A stretch of 64,000 bases of DNA from Desulfomicrobium baculatum DSM 4028 (lineage in GTDB: Bacteria > Desulfobacterota > Desulfovibrionia > Desulfovibrionales > Desulfomicrobiaceae), in contig NC_013173.1 of the NCBI RefSeq assembly GCF_000023225.1, forward strand, positions 2,916,501 to 2,980,500, in the 5' to 3' direction. The position numbers and the translations under genes are program-made. Of the stretch, positions 50,201-61,057 are shown piece by piece. The number at the start of each line of letters is the position of its first letter. The stretch's first letter is position 1. Under the pieces are notes generated by a model. That model saw only the letters and a list, made by a program, of their open reading frames with translations, did no database searches and was not told the origin of the DNA.

Positions 50201-51430
50201 TCAACTGATGTCCACGAACCATTTCTTCATCCGCGCCAGGATGGAGTGAAAGATGTTCTTGTCGCGGATGCGGATCTTGCTGTCCCGCCCGTGCTTTTCC
50301 GCGCCATAGAGCAAGAGCCCCACCGCCGTGGCGTAGGTGGGGCTGTCCACCACATCCTTGAGCCCGCCCACTCCGGCAGGCGAACCCGTCCTGGTCGGCA
50401 GGTTGAAGACCTGCTCCGCCAATTCCTGAATCCCTTCGATGCGCGAGGCGCCGCCGGTCAGCACCACTCCCGCGCCGATAAGCTTTTTGTACCCGGAGCG
50501 GATCAGCTCCTGGTCCACCAAGGCCAGAAGCTCCTCCATGCGCGGCTCGCAGATCTCGGCCAGGACCTGCCTGGTCAGCTTGCGCGGCTCGCGGCCCCCG
50601 ACGCTCGGCACCTCGATGATCTCGTCCTTCTTGACCAGCTCCGCCAAGGCGCAGCCGTACTTGATCTTGATCTTCTCGGCGGCCTGGGTCGGCGTGCGCA
50701 GACCAAAGGCGATGTCGTTGGTCAGGTTGGTCCCGCCAAGGGCGATAACCCCGGTGTGCTTGATGGAGTTGCCATGAAAAATTGCAATATCCGACGTGCC
50801 GCCGCCGATGTCGACCAGGGCCACGCCGATCTCGCGTTCCTCGTCGGTCAGCACGGCCTTGGAAGAGGCGAAGGCTTCGAGCACGATGTCTTCAACGTCG
50901 AGGCCGGACTTATGACAGCTCTTGACGATGTTCTGGGCGCTGGTCACGGCGCCGGTGACGATGTGCACCTTCACCTCAAGCCGCACACCGGCCATGCCCA
51001 AGGGATCGGCGATGCCGGTCTGGTCATCGACGATGTATTCCTGGGGCAGGATGTGGATGACCTCCCGGTCCAGCGGAATGGCCACGGCCTTGGCCGCGTC
51101 GATGACTCGCTCGATGTCGCGGGCAGTCACTTCGCCGCCCTTGACGGCGATCACGCCATGGCTGTTGAAGCCCTTGATGTGGCTGCCCGCGATCCCGGCG
51201 TATACGGCCCGGATCTCGCAGCCGGCCATGAGCTCGGCTTCTTCGAGGGCCTTCTTGATGGACTGCACGGTCTGTTCAATGTTGACGACCACGCCCTTCC
51301 GAAGGCCCGTGGACGGGCTGGTGCCGATGCCGATGATATCCACCAGCGAGTCCGTCCCCACCTCACCCACAACGGTACATATCTTGGTCGTTCCGATGTC
51401 CAGACCGACAATCAATTCAGACTTGGCCAT
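50201..51430 (-). CDS. ftsA: Cell division protein FtsA
   Basis: The 409-residue actin-like protein that tethers FtsZ to the membrane. ELIVGLDIGTTKICTVVGEV begins the ATPase fold; VDIGGGTSDIAIF is the second phosphate loop; the C-terminal amphipathic helix is IFHSILARMKKWFVD. ATG at 51430 is preferred over 51442 because GGGGAAG lies before it. It sits between ftsQ and ftsZ. Confidence 0.97.
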   Translation of the reverse strand: MAKSELIVGLDIGTTKICTVVGEVGTDSLVDIIGIGTSPSTGLRKGVVVNIEQTVQSIKKALEEAELMAGCEIRAVYAGIAGSHIKGFNSHGVIAVKGGEVTARDIERVIDAAKAVAIPLDREVIHILPQEYIVDDQTGIADPLGMAGVRLEVKVHIVTGAVTSAQNIVKSCHKSGLDVEDIVLEAFASSKAVLTDEEREIGVALVDIGGGTSDIAIFHGNSIKHTGVIALGGTNLTNDIAFGLRTPTQAAEKIKIKYGCALAELVKKDEIIEVPSVGGREPRKLTRQVLAEICEPRMEELLALVDQELIRSGYKKLIGAGVVLTGGASRIEGIQELAEQVFNLPTRTGSPAGVGGLKDVVDSPTYATAVGLLLYGAEKHGRDSKIRIRDKNIFHSILARMKKWFVDIS

Positions 51431-51469
51431 ACTTCCCCTCATCTCCCGGCCCTGGCCGGCATGCTTTCC

Positions 51470-52315
51470 CTAGAGTGTTTGATCGGCGTGTAGCCTGATC
51501 CATGCCCGCCCGGGCATGACAAACATGAATTCGGTGCGATCCAGCTCGCCCCGGCGCCCCAAATCAGCCCAAACCTTGGTCAGGCTTTTCAGCGCGGAAT
51601 CCAGATCCGCACCATCCAACTGCACGAGCACCCGTGGCTTTTCCAGAAATATGCTGAACTGATCCGCGCTGTCCTGCCGCAGCCAGGCGATCTGGCTCAT
51701 GCCGAACGGCAGAGAGTTCCGGGCAACCTCATCCAGCAGGGTCCTGATTCCGTTTCCCACCTGCACGCCCTCTTCCGTTTCCAGCAGCGGAAGCGAAATG
51801 AACTTGTCCACGCTCACGGCCGCGATGGTTTGCCCGTTCACGTCCGCGTAGTAGAGTTGTTCGTCGCGGCGCGTCAGAAAGGCCGGTTCACGCTCCTTCA
51901 CCTCGATGATCAGGCCGTCGGGCAGAACCCTGGTCACGGCCACGCTTTCCACCCATTCACTGGCGGCGATGCGGCGCTGCACCTCCGCGATGTTGATGCT
52001 CAAGACATTTGATCCCGTGCTGACCCCGCCCATTTCCGCAATCTCGTCGCGGCCAAGCCGCTGGGAGCCTTCGATCTGCAGATTGGCGAGCGCGAAAAAC
52101 TCATGGGTCGTGACCCACCGGTAGGCAAAAAGAATTCCGAAACTGACCACGACCACCGCGGCAATGCCCAACGTCCAGCGCGTCAGGAGGAAAACCGTGC
52201 GCCCCAGGCCAAGAAGAAGTCCGCCAAGCACCGCGCCCGTGTTCACGGGTTGCTTGCGCTCCTTGCGCCGGGCTACGTTCCGGCGAATCTTCTTGCCCAT
52301 GACCGCAGTGCTCAC
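51470..52315 (-). CDS. ftsQ: Cell division protein FtsQ
   Basis: A 281-residue bitopic divisome protein. A basic N-terminus ([15 protein letters not shown]), a membrane helix, a POTRA domain ([24 protein letters not shown]) and the FtsQ domain ([25 protein letters not shown]) follow. The start is a GTG at 52315 that overlaps the murC stop as GTGA, with GAGGTG upstream; an ATG at 52300 is an alternative. The neighbourhood fixes the assignment, since FtsQ sequences are poorly conserved. No murB or ddl lies before it. Confidence 0.92.
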   Translation of the reverse strand: MSTAVMGKKIRRNVARRKERKQPVNTGAVLGGLLLGLGRTVFLLTRWTLGIAAVVVVSFGILFAYRWVTTHEFFALANLQIEGSQRLGRDEIAEMGGVSTGSNVLSINIAEVQRRIAASEWVESVAVTRVLPDGLIIEVKEREPAFLTRRDEQLYYADVNGQTIAAVSVDKFISLPLLETEEGVQVGNGIRTLLDEVARNSLPFGMSQIAWLRQDSADQFSIFLEKPRVLVQLDGADLDSALKSLTKVWADLGRRGELDRTEFMFVMPGRAWIRLHADQTL

Positions 52316-53688
52316 GGATTTTTCACCTCTTCGTCCAGATAACCCTGGCCGACAGTCCAAATGCTGCCCGCGCCCAGCGTCAAAAACAAATCGCCTTCCT
52401 GCAGGATCTCGCCAAGAGCGGCCTGCATGGAACCAAAATCCTCGAAAAATCGCACCGGCGTGCTCGTGACCTGCCTGATGGCCTGAGCCAGACTCTGACC
52501 GCTGACTCCGGGGATGGGCGATTCGCTGGCCGGATAAATTTCGGTCAGCAGCAGCTGATCGACCCCTGCGAACACTTTGGAAAAATCACCGAACAGGGCC
52601 TGCGTCCTGGTGAACCTGTGCGGCTGAAAAGCCACCACCAGCCGCTTGTGCGGATAACAAAGCCTGGCGGTTTCAAGGGTGGCTGCGATTTCCGTCGGAT
52701 GATGGCCGTAGTCGTCAACGACCAGAACTCCGTTCCGCTCGCCCTTGTGCTCAAATCGGCGCCCCACTCCGGCGAACGCGCCCAGCCCGTGGATGATGTC
52801 CTTTTTGGGTACCCCGGCTTCCATGGCCACGCCAATAGCGGCCAGCGCGTTCAGGACATTGTGCCGGCCGGGATGGGTCAGGGTCACCTCGCCCCAGAAT
52901 TCGCTCTGTCGATAGACGTTGAATCTCGACCCCGCCTCGCAGCTGATGATCTCGGCACGCAAGTCGTTTTCTTCCCCGAATCCGTAAGTCATGACCGGGC
53001 GGCGGACCCGGGACAGGATCGATTGCACGCCCTTGTCATCGCCGCAGACCACGTTCAGGCCGTAAAACGGCACGCTGTTCATGAAGTCGACAAAGCTGTC
53101 CCGGATTTCGTCCAGATCCTTGTAATAATCGAGATGGTCGGCATCGACGTTGGTGACGATGGATATTCTCGGCAAAAGGCACAGAAACGATCCGTCCGAC
53201 TCGTCGGCTTCGGCGATGAGATAGCGGCCCTGGCCGAGCATGGCGTTGGAGCCGTAGGCGTTGAGACGCCCCCCGATGATCACGGTGGGATCGAGATGGG
53301 CTTCCATGAAAATCGTGGCCAAAAGCGAGGTGGTCGTGGTTTTTCCGTGGGTACCGGCCACGGCCACGCCAACTTTCAAGCGCATCAGCTCGGCCAGCAT
53401 TTCCGCACGCGGGATGATCGGCACGCCGTGGGCCCTGGCTTCCTCCAGCTCGGGGTTGTCCTCGCTCACGGCCGTCGAGCGGACCACGACCTGCGCGCCC
53501 TGCACGTTTTTCCTCTCGTGTCCGGCATGGACCGTAGCTCCGAGAGTTTCCAGGCGCAGCGCCACCGGCCCCTTGACCAGATCCGAACCCGACACTTCAT
53601 AGCCGAGGGTCAAGAGCACTTCGGCGATGCCGCTCATGCCTGCGCCGCCAATGCCGACCATGTGTATTTTTTTGATCTTCGACTTCAT
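52312..53688 (-). CDS. murC: UDP-N-acetylmuramate--L-alanine ligase
   Basis: A 458-residue Mur ligase adding L-Ala to UDP-MurNAc. [17 protein letters not shown] is the N-terminal UDP-binding motif; [15 protein letters not shown] the ATP loop; [18 protein letters not shown] is characteristic of MurC. ATG at 53688 is used; a GTG at 53694 that overlaps the murG stop as GTGA would add two residues. Part of the dcw operon. Confidence 0.97.
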   Translation of the reverse strand: MKSKIKKIHMVGIGGAGMSGIAEVLLTLGYEVSGSDLVKGPVALRLETLGATVHAGHERKNVQGAQVVVRSTAVSEDNPELEEARAHGVPIIPRAEMLAELMRLKVGVAVAGTHGKTTTTSLLATIFMEAHLDPTVIIGGRLNAYGSNAMLGQGRYLIAEADESDGSFLCLLPRISIVTNVDADHLDYYKDLDEIRDSFVDFMNSVPFYGLNVVCGDDKGVQSILSRVRRPVMTYGFGEENDLRAEIISCEAGSRFNVYRQSEFWGEVTLTHPGRHNVLNALAAIGVAMEAGVPKKDIIHGLGAFAGVGRRFEHKGERNGVLVVDDYGHHPTEIAATLETARLCYPHKRLVVAFQPHRFTRTQALFGDFSKVFAGVDQLLLTEIYPASESPIPGVSGQSLAQAIRQVTSTPVRFFEDFGSMQAALGEILQEGDLFLTLGAGSIWTVGQGYLDEEVKNP

Positions 53689-53690
53689 AT

Positions 53691-54782
53691 TCACCGTCTG
53701 TCACGCCGCGCTTTACTCGACGCCAAATCCTGCAATTGAGCCACCACCCGGTCTCCGGCGTCGGGAATACCCGCTTCACGGGCGGCCCGGGCCATTCTGG
53801 CCAGATTTTCCGGCATTTGAAAAAGATCACCCACCACCGAGGACAAATTCAATTCTTCCAATTGACGCTGCTGAATGACCAGAGCCGCCCCGACCTTTTC
53901 CAGGGAGCGGGCGTTCTTGAGCTGGTGGTCGTGCGTCGCGTAGGGAAAAGGAACCAGGATGCTCGGCTTTCCCGCGACGGTGAGTTCGGCGATGGTCGTG
54001 GCCCCGGCCCGGCAGATGACCAGATCGGCGAAGCGGTAAGCCTCGTGCATGTCGCTGATGAACGGCTCCACGCGCGCAGCAGGGTATTTCTCGGCGTAAA
54101 CGTCGCGGATAGCCTCGAATTCGTCCTTTCCCGTCTGATGCCAGATGCCAAGGCCCAGCTCTTTGAGCCGATCCAGTTCGCGCACCACGAAACCATTCAG
54201 GGCCGAAGCGCCCTGGCTGCCTCCCACAATCAAAATATTGCGCCCCAGCATGCGCCGTTCATCACGCAAAGAGCGAATTTCGGCACGGACGGGGTTGCCG
54301 GTGACAACGGCGTTGTCGCCGCCAAAGGCCGCGGCTTCCATATCGCCAAAGCTGACCAGGATGCGGTCGACGCGACGCGCCAGAATCCGGTTGGTCACCC
54401 CGGGTACGCTGTTCTGCTCATGAATGGCCGAGGGGATGCCCATGAGGCTTGCCGCCAGGGGGCAGGAAAATCCCGCGTATCCGCCCAGCCCCAGCACCAC
54501 GTCCGGCTTGAACTCACGCAGCAGCCGCCAGGACTTGTAGAGACTGCGCCCCAGCCATACGGCCGTGGCCGCGTTCTTGATGCCGCGCCCCAGAACGCCC
54601 TGGGCAGGCAGGGCCACAAAAGGCAACCCGGCCGCCCGCGCCCATTCGCCTTCGGGTCCGCGCTCCGACCCCACGAACAGAATCTCGCAGCCTGGCACTG
54701 CGGCGCGAACAGACTCCGCCACGGCCAAAGCTGGGAAAATGTGGCCTCCGGTGCCGCCTGTGGTCAGGATCAAACGTTTCAT
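53691..54782 (-). CDS. murG: UDP-GlcNAc:lipid I GlcNAc transferase MurG
   Basis: A 363-residue peripheral glycosyltransferase that turns lipid I into lipid [19 protein letters not shown] is the N-terminal G-loop; [10 protein letters not shown] the second; [32 protein letters not shown] is the UDP-GlcNAc site. The ATG overlaps the ftsW stop as ATGA. A longer frame to 55013 is read-through in ftsW DNA. Confidence 0.97.
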   Translation of the reverse strand: MKRLILTTGGTGGHIFPALAVAESVRAAVPGCEILFVGSERGPEGEWARAAGLPFVALPAQGVLGRGIKNAATAVWLGRSLYKSWRLLREFKPDVVLGLGGYAGFSCPLAASLMGIPSAIHEQNSVPGVTNRILARRVDRILVSFGDMEAAAFGGDNAVVTGNPVRAEIRSLRDERRMLGRNILIVGGSQGASALNGFVVRELDRLKELGLGIWHQTGKDEFEAIRDVYAEKYPAARVEPFISDMHEAYRFADLVICRAGATTIAELTVAGKPSILVPFPYATHDHQLKNARSLEKVGAALVIQQRQLEELNLSSVVGDLFQMPENLARMARAAREAGIPDAGDRVVAQLQDLASSKARRDRR

Positions 54783-55900
54783 GCCTTGACCTTCCGGGAC
54801 AGGTTGAGCAGCACCCCGGTACAGAAAAAAGCGGCCAGCAGATGGCTGCCGCCATAGCTCAAAAACGGCATGGGCACGCCCTTGGGAGGAATTGCGCCCA
54901 AAACAACGCCCATGTTCAGGATTCCGCCGACAATCACGATCGCCCCCATGCCGAAGGCGGTGATGCGATCGTGCATGGAAGCCTGCCTGATACTGATCGC
55001 GAGCGTCCTCCACAGGACCACGCCGAGCAGGATGATGATGAGCGATACGCCGACAAAACCCAACTCTTCGCCGAGTACGGACATGATGAAGTCATTGTGC
55101 GCTTCGGGCAGGAAGAAAAGCTTCTGCTTGCCCTCGCCCAGCCCCTGTCCGACCCATCCGCCGGAACCCAGCCCGTAAAGCGACTGCACCAGCTGATACC
55201 CCGAGTTCTGGGCGTCCTGGAACGGATCCAGAAAGGAAAAGACCCTTCTGAACCGATACGGCGAATTGACCACCAGCAGCGCCGCCGAGACCAGGGCCAG
55301 GATGATGGCCGAGCCCAGGAAAATGATGCGTGTTCCGCCGACCAGACACATCAGAAAAAGCAGCCCCGCCAGAAACACCGCGCCGCCGAAATCCGGCTGC
55401 AGCAGCAGCAGAAAACAGAGGCTGCCGGTCACGATGATCGGCGGCAGAAAACCCACGCTGAACGTTTTGACCAGATCCTGCTTGTTGGCGAAAAAATAGG
55501 ACAGATAGAAAACCAGCGCGATTTTCGCGGCCTCCAGCGGCTGAACCGAAAAAGGCCCTATCCGCAGCCAGCGGCTTGCTCCGCCCGCAGTGGTGGCGAA
55601 TGGCGAAAAAACGGTCATGAGCAGAAGTCCCGCCGCCAGCAAAATCCAGAGGTAGGTGTGGCGATAGAAAAATTCCATGTTCGCGCGGGCCGCGATTGTC
55701 AGCACGACGCCCCCGGCGACCATGAACAGCACCTGCTTCCAGAACAGGGCGTACTTGTCGCCGTAAACCTTCTCGGCCATGATTCCGCTTGCGCTGAGGA
55801 CCATGATGAGCCCGATGGAGGCCAGGCAAATCACCGCCCCCAAAAGGATGACGTCAAAGCTCATGAGTTGGCGGGCCGCTTCGCGCTGAGTGATCCTCAT
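54779..55900 (-). CDS. ftsW: Peptidoglycan polymerase FtsW
   Basis: A 373-residue SEDS glycosyltransferase with about ten membrane helices that polymerises lipid II at the septum. Family motifs include GGASRWLRIGPFSVQPLEAAKIALVFYLS, QPDFGGAVFLAGL and the end MGVVLGAIPPKGVPMPFLSYGGSH. ATG at 55900 overlaps the murD stop as ATGA. It lies between murD and murG as in other dcw clusters. Confidence 0.97.
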   Translation of the reverse strand: MRITQREAARQLMSFDVILLGAVICLASIGLIMVLSASGIMAEKVYGDKYALFWKQVLFMVAGGVVLTIAARANMEFFYRHTYLWILLAAGLLLMTVFSPFATTAGGASRWLRIGPFSVQPLEAAKIALVFYLSYFFANKQDLVKTFSVGFLPPIIVTGSLCFLLLLQPDFGGAVFLAGLLFLMCLVGGTRIIFLGSAIILALVSAALLVVNSPYRFRRVFSFLDPFQDAQNSGYQLVQSLYGLGSGGWVGQGLGEGKQKLFFLPEAHNDFIMSVLGEELGFVGVSLIIILLGVVLWRTLAISIRQASMHDRITAFGMGAIVIVGGILNMGVVLGAIPPKGVPMPFLSYGGSHLLAAFFCTGVLLNLSRKVKA

Positions 55901-57189
55901 GATGCGCCCTCCACCCATTCGCGTACCGCACGCTGGAAAGTCTTGCCCCGCTCCTTGTAGTTGGCAAAAAGGTCAAAGCTGGCCGTGGCGGGAGACAGCA
56001 GCACGCACTCCCCGCTGCGGGCGTCGGCGGCGGCCCTGAACACGGCCTCTTCCAGCGTCGCATCCCAGCTGATTTCCTTGCCGCAATCACTCCAGGCCTC
56101 TTCAAAAATTTCCCGCGACTGCCCGAACAGATACACGGCGCGAACCTTCTCACGCAGAACCGGCAACACCGCTCCAAGATCACCGCCTTTGAACACGCCG
56201 CCTGCCAAGAGACGCACGGGACGGTCCTGGCTTTTGAGCGCCGCGATCATGGAGTCGATGGTCGTGGACTTGGAATCGTCGATAAAAACGATGCCGTTGT
56301 GCTCCGCCACGGCCTCGATGCGATGTGCCAGAGTGGAGAAGCCATCGATTCCGCGCTGCACATCCTCCGGGGAAAGTCCGAAATAACGGCAGGCCAGATA
56401 GGCAGCTTCCATGTTTTCGCGGTTGTGCTCGCCAGGCAATCCCGGACACGTAAAACGGGGGCTGGCCACGAAATAGACCCTGCGGCTGCGGGTGAAATCC
56501 CGTTTCTCCAGCTCATCCTTCATGGACAGTGGCACCACGGCCAGATCCTCTGCACCCATGTGCGTGAACATGGAGAGCTTTGCGCTCAGGTACTCTTCCA
56601 TGGTCTCATGGTAGTCGAGATGGTTGGCCGAAAAATTGAGCAGCACGCCCACCCGGGGATGGAACGACGGAGAATTCTGCAGCTGGAAACTGGAGACTTC
56701 GAGCACCAGGATGTCGGCCTGCTCGGCGCCCAGCAGATACTCGCAAAGTGGCGTGCCGATATTTCCGCCGGTGAAGACCTTTTTGCCGTTTGCTTCCAGG
56801 ATGCGGCTGATGAGCGTCGTGGTCGTGGTTTTCCCGTTGGTTCCGGTCACCGCGATGATGGGTTCGGACACGAACCAGCTCGCCAGTTCCAGCTCGGACA
56901 CCACCTGCACGCCTGCAGGCAGGAGCGAGGCTACTTTCGAGCGGGCGATGCCCGGGCTCAAGACAATGAGGTCGGCCCCTTCGAAATGCGCGGGTTTGTG
57001 CTCGCCGGCGCAGACCTCAAAGCCCAGGTCGGCGGGAACCTTGGCAGCGCTGGCCTCGTTTTTCTCCAGCACACGCACAGCCGCGCCCATGCGCGCCAGA
57101 AGACGCGCCGCCGCGATGCCGGAAGCTCCCGCTCCCAGCACAACCGCGGTGTGGCCGCGAAGCTGATTATCGTGGATGAATTCGCGCAT
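55897..57189 (-). CDS. murD: UDP-N-acetylmuramoylalanine--D-glutamate ligase
   Basis: A 430-residue Mur ligase adding D-Glu. AVVLGAGASGIAAARLLARMGA forms the N-terminal domain, AVTGTNGKTTTTTLIS the ATP loop, FIDDSKSTTIDSMIAAL and RLLAGGVFKGGDLGAV the C-terminal domain. Seven bp separate it from the mraY stop. Confidence 0.97.
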   Translation of the reverse strand: MREFIHDNQLRGHTAVVLGAGASGIAAARLLARMGAAVRVLEKNEASAAKVPADLGFEVCAGEHKPAHFEGADLIVLSPGIARSKVASLLPAGVQVVSELELASWFVSEPIIAVTGTNGKTTTTTLISRILEANGKKVFTGGNIGTPLCEYLLGAEQADILVLEVSSFQLQNSPSFHPRVGVLLNFSANHLDYHETMEEYLSAKLSMFTHMGAEDLAVVPLSMKDELEKRDFTRSRRVYFVASPRFTCPGLPGEHNRENMEAAYLACRYFGLSPEDVQRGIDGFSTLAHRIEAVAEHNGIVFIDDSKSTTIDSMIAALKSQDRPVRLLAGGVFKGGDLGAVLPVLREKVRAVYLFGQSREIFEEAWSDCGKEISWDATLEEAVFRAAADARSGECVLLSPATASFDLFANYKERGKTFQRAVREWVEGAS

Positions 57190-57196
57190 TGCCTTC

Positions 57197-58273
57197 CTAC
57201 CTGAGCTTCAGTGTTCCCAGAGCCATGACCGCCAGCAAGAGCGACAGAATCCAGAAACGGATGATGATTTTCGACTCGTGAATGCCTTTCTTCTCGAAAT
57301 GATGGTGCAACGGAGCCATGCGGAAGATCCTTTTGCCGCCGCTGACCTTGAAATATCCGACCTGCAGGATGACCGACAGGGTCTCGACCACGAAGAGGCC
57401 GCCCACGATGACAAGCAGCAGCTCCTGCTTGCACAGGATGGCGATGAACCCGAGGGTGCCGCCGATGCTCAGGCTCCCCACGTCGCCCATGAAGACCTGC
57501 GCCGGGAAGGCGTTGAACCACAGAAACCCCAGGCCCGCCCCGACCATGGCGCCGCAGATCACCGTGACCTCGCCGACCCCGGCGATGTAGGACACCTGCA
57601 GATAGTTCGCGAGATTCACGTGTCCGGCCACATAGACGAAGAGGGCGAAGCACCCGGCCGAAACCACGGCCGGGCCGATGGCCAGACCATCAAGACCGTC
57701 GGTCAGGTTCACCCCGTTGGAAGCCCCGATCATGACGAATAGTCCGAAGGGCACATAAAACCAGGTCAGGTCCGGATTGAAATTCTTGAAAAACGGCACC
57801 ATGAGCTTGGTCGAATACTCCGGAAACGAGACCAGCAATGAGACCGCGCCCACGCTGACGATGAGCTGCCCCAGAAGCTTGATCCTCGGTGAGAGGCCAT
57901 CGTTGTGCCTGCGCACAACCTTGATGTAGTCGTCGACAAATCCGACCGCGCCGAAACCAAGAAAGACCAGCACCGTCAGCCAGATGTACTTGTTGGTTAA
58001 ATCGCTCCACAAAAAGACGCTGACCAGCATGCAGAATCCGAACAGCAAGCCGCCCATGGTCGGAGTTCCGCTCTTGGCCTGATGATCCGGGCCGCCTTCC
58101 TTGATATACTGGCCGAATTTCAGCCTACGCAGCCATCTGATACAGATGGGGCCAATGATGATGGACAAGATGAGCGCCGTCAGCATGGCATAGATGGAGC
58201 GGAACGTTATGTAGCGAAAAACGTTCAGCATGCTCACTTGGTCGCTTAAGGGGTACAGCAGATGATAGATCAC
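57197..58273 (-). CDS. mraY: Phospho-N-acetylmuramoyl-pentapeptide transferase
   Basis: A 358-residue polytopic enzyme making lipid I. Motifs: [26 protein letters not shown] (Asp-Asp), [28 protein letters not shown] and the MraY HHHFEKKG. The start is a GTG at 58273 overlapping the murF stop as GTGA. Confidence 0.97.
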   Translation of the reverse strand: MIYHLLYPLSDQVSMLNVFRYITFRSIYAMLTALILSIIIGPICIRWLRRLKFGQYIKEGGPDHQAKSGTPTMGGLLFGFCMLVSVFLWSDLTNKYIWLTVLVFLGFGAVGFVDDYIKVVRRHNDGLSPRIKLLGQLIVSVGAVSLLVSFPEYSTKLMVPFFKNFNPDLTWFYVPFGLFVMIGASNGVNLTDGLDGLAIGPAVVSAGCFALFVYVAGHVNLANYLQVSYIAGVGEVTVICGAMVGAGLGFLWFNAFPAQVFMGDVGSLSIGGTLGFIAILCKQELLLVIVGGLFVVETLSVILQVGYFKVSGGKRIFRMAPLHHHFEKKGIHESKIIIRFWILSLLLAVMALGTLKLR

Positions 58274-59628
58274 GCCCAGCTCCTCTCCAGAGCAGAATAA
58301 TACTGCTCCATTTTACAGCCCCGCGACCCCTTGAAGAGCATCACGCCCTGATCGCGGCGCACCGCGTTCAAGGCCTGCAGAACCTCTTCCGCCCCGGACA
58401 CTTTCATAAAAATACCATTGTAATCGCCCAGTCCATCCTTGACGTCTTCCGCGTAGCGTCCCTGAAAAAAGCAGTGCGATGCGCCCGTGTCCGCGATCAG
58501 CCCGCCCAACTCGCGATGAGCGCGGACGCTGTCCCGGCCGAGCTCGAGCATGTCGCCAAGGACCAGCACCAGCCGCTTGCCTTCACCAAGGCGTTTGGCC
58601 TCGCCGATGGAGCGGGCCATGGACACCGGGTTGGCATTGTAGGTGTCGTCGATGAAAAGCCACGTTCCGACGCGGGTCTGCACGAAGCGCTGGGCCACCG
58701 GGCTGTATGCGGACAGCGCGGACTCGATGGTCGCAAAGGTCATGCCCAGCTCCATGGCCATGGCCACAACCGCAGCCAGATTCTCAGCGACATGGATGCC
58801 GGCCGACACCGTGCACCGCAGCTCCTCGTGCCCGACGCGAAAGGTGTAGGAAATTGCGCCCGCAACGTTCTCCTGCCGCAGGCATGAATAGTCGGCCCGG
58901 GCTCCGGTTCCGGAAAACGTGACCAGCTTCGGGCTGCGCTTCGTGCTCTCCTGCATGAGCTCGGGATAGTCGGCATTGACGCAGGCGAACCCGCCTTTGC
59001 GGACATGATCGAGCAAAACGGCCTTCTGCTCCGCCACTCCGGCCAGACTGCCCAGCCCTTCCAGATGACAGGCGCCGATGTTGACCAGAAGCGCCGCGTC
59101 GGGGGCCAGGATATATCCCAGCTCGTCCATGTCTCCAGGACGGCTGATGCCAAGCTCCAGAACCCAGAAATCCTCGTCGCCATCCATCTCCAGAATGGAC
59201 AGGGGCAGGCCAATCTGGTTGTTCAGATTGCGAAAATTCTTGGCGGTGCGACCTGCCGCCGACAGCACCTGCGCCAGCATCTCCTTGACCGTGGTCTTGC
59301 CCGCCGATCCACTCACCCCGATAACCCTGGCGCGGGTCTTTTCCCGCCAGGCCCGGGCCAGCCGGCCCAGCGCCGATGTCGTATCCCGCACCAGCAGCAC
59401 AGGTACGTCCAGATCGAGAGGTGCGCTGGCCACCACGGCGCAGGCGCCATTTTCCACTGCCTGGCGCGCGAATTCATGCCCGTCGAGCTTTTGCCCGACG
59501 ATGCAGAAAAAGAGGTCGCCTTTGCGAACGGCCCGGCTATCGATGCAGACCCGGCCCACGGTCAGGTCATGGTCCTGTTCGATGCTTGAGGCCATGGCTG
59601 AGGCGATTTGCGTCAGGGTCATGTTCAT
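58270..59628 (-). CDS. murF: UDP-MurNAc-tripeptide--D-alanyl-D-alanine ligase
   Basis: A 452-residue Mur ligase adding D-Ala-D-Ala. [20 protein letters not shown] is the ATP loop (GSAGKT, an accepted MurF variant), [15 protein letters not shown] and [17 protein letters not shown] are typical of MurF. ATG at 59628 overlaps the murE stop as ATGA; a GTG at 59637 is less likely. No ddl gene is seen nearby. Confidence 0.96.
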   Translation of the reverse strand: MNMTLTQIASAMASSIEQDHDLTVGRVCIDSRAVRKGDLFFCIVGQKLDGHEFARQAVENGACAVVASAPLDLDVPVLLVRDTTSALGRLARAWREKTRARVIGVSGSAGKTTVKEMLAQVLSAAGRTAKNFRNLNNQIGLPLSILEMDGDEDFWVLELGISRPGDMDELGYILAPDAALLVNIGACHLEGLGSLAGVAEQKAVLLDHVRKGGFACVNADYPELMQESTKRSPKLVTFSGTGARADYSCLRQENVAGAISYTFRVGHEELRCTVSAGIHVAENLAAVVAMAMELGMTFATIESALSAYSPVAQRFVQTRVGTWLFIDDTYNANPVSMARSIGEAKRLGEGKRLVLVLGDMLELGRDSVRAHRELGGLIADTGASHCFFQGRYAEDVKDGLGDYNGIFMKVSGAEEVLQALNAVRRDQGVMLFKGSRGCKMEQYYSALERSWA

Positions 59629-61055
59629 GCCAGGCACTCCCGCACGACCTCGAAGTCCGAAAAATGACGCTTTTCCGTGCCGATGACCTGATAATCCTCA
59701 TGGCCCTTGCCGGCGATGAGCAGGGCGTCTCCGGGCTGCATGCTCTGTACGGCCAGCGCGATGGCCTTGCGCCGATCGACCTCGCGCAGGACCAGACGCG
59801 CGCCGGCCAGGCCCGGTTCGATCTGGTCGAGGATGGACTCGGGATCCTCGGTGCGCGGGTTGTCCGAAGTGACCACGGCCACGTCGGCATGCCTCGCCAC
59901 AGCGGCCCCCATGAGCGGCCTCTTGCTCGCATCGCGATCGCCGCCGCAACCGAACACCGTGATCAGACGCTTGAAACCCATGCTTTTGAGCGCCACGGAT
60001 ACTTTTTCCAGCGCGTCCGGAGTGTGGGCATAGTCAATAAAGATGTTCAGCTCGCGCGTGTTGGGCACCCTCTCCAGGCGTCCGGGAGCACCCAGAGCCT
60101 GACTCAGGCAAGCGCACTGCGCCGCGGTCAGCCCCAGCAGCAGCCCCGCGCCCACGGCCGAAAGCAGATTGTAGGCGTTGTGACGGCCCACCAGACTGGT
60201 GCGCAGTTCCCAGGCATTTCCGTCGTGACTGATGCCAAGGGTCATGCCCTCGGTCCCGGCGCCAAGGATCCGGCACCGCAGCTCGGCATCCTCGGAATCG
60301 AGTCCGAATCCCAGCAGATCGGGACGCATCATTTTCAGACGCCGCCCATACTCGTCGTCGACATTGACGAGGCCCCGGGCGCAACGCGCCGGGCCATCCA
60401 GAAACAGACGGCTCTTGGCCTCGAAATACCGCTCCATGTCCCCATGGTAGTCCAGGTGGTCCTGGGTCAGGTTGGAGAACACGCCCACGGCCATGGGCAA
60501 CCCGGCGGTGCGTTCCTGATCCAGGGCGTGGGAGGAGACTTCCATGACCAGATCCTCCACGCCGTCGCGGACCATGCGGCCGATGATCCCGTGCAGGCTC
60601 AGGCAGTCCGGCGTGGTCATGGTCGCCGCAACCTTCGCTCCGGGCCAGGAACAGTGCACCGTGCCGATGAGACCCGTCATCAATCCATTGGCGCTGAGCA
60701 GAAAATGAATCAGATGCGCGGTCGTGGTCTTGCCGTTGGTGCCGGTCACGCCGACAATCCTCGGCAGACGGGACTCCGTCCCGCAGGCAGCGCGGGCCAG
60801 TACGCCAAGGGTCTGCGCGGGGTTCGGCACCGCGAGAGTGGAGACGCCTGCGGCCGGGGCGACAGCGACACCCTCTTTGTGCACCACGACCCGTGCGCCG
60901 CGAGCCACCGCATCCTCGATGAACCGCGCGCCGTCGACCCGCGTACCTGATAACGCAACGAAAACGTCGCCAGGCGTGACCGCACCCGAATGGGTGCGCA
61001 GCCCGGTTCCGCTTCGAAGCATTTCAAGCACGTTCTGTAGATTCATCTGGTTCAT
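59625..61055 (-). CDS. murE: UDP-MurNAc-L-Ala-D-Glu:meso-DAP ligase
   Basis: A 476-residue Mur ligase. GVTGTNGKTTTAHLIHFLL is the ATP loop. SDNPRTEDPESIL contains the DNPR motif that selects meso-diaminopimelate, in line with a Gram-negative wall. ATG at 61055 is used, two bases after the ftsI stop; a frame reaching 61109 is unsupported. Confidence 0.97.
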   Translation of the reverse strand: MNQMNLQNVLEMLRSGTGLRTHSGAVTPGDVFVALSGTRVDGARFIEDAVARGARVVVHKEGVAVAPAAGVSTLAVPNPAQTLGVLARAACGTESRLPRIVGVTGTNGKTTTAHLIHFLLSANGLMTGLIGTVHCSWPGAKVAATMTTPDCLSLHGIIGRMVRDGVEDLVMEVSSHALDQERTAGLPMAVGVFSNLTQDHLDYHGDMERYFEAKSRLFLDGPARCARGLVNVDDEYGRRLKMMRPDLLGFGLDSEDAELRCRILGAGTEGMTLGISHDGNAWELRTSLVGRHNAYNLLSAVGAGLLLGLTAAQCACLSQALGAPGRLERVPNTRELNIFIDYAHTPDALEKVSVALKSMGFKRLITVFGCGGDRDASKRPLMGAAVARHADVAVVTSDNPRTEDPESILDQIEPGLAGARLVLREVDRRKAIALAVQSMQPGDALLIAGKGHEDYQVIGTEKRHFSDFEVVRECLA

Positions 61056-61057
61056 CC

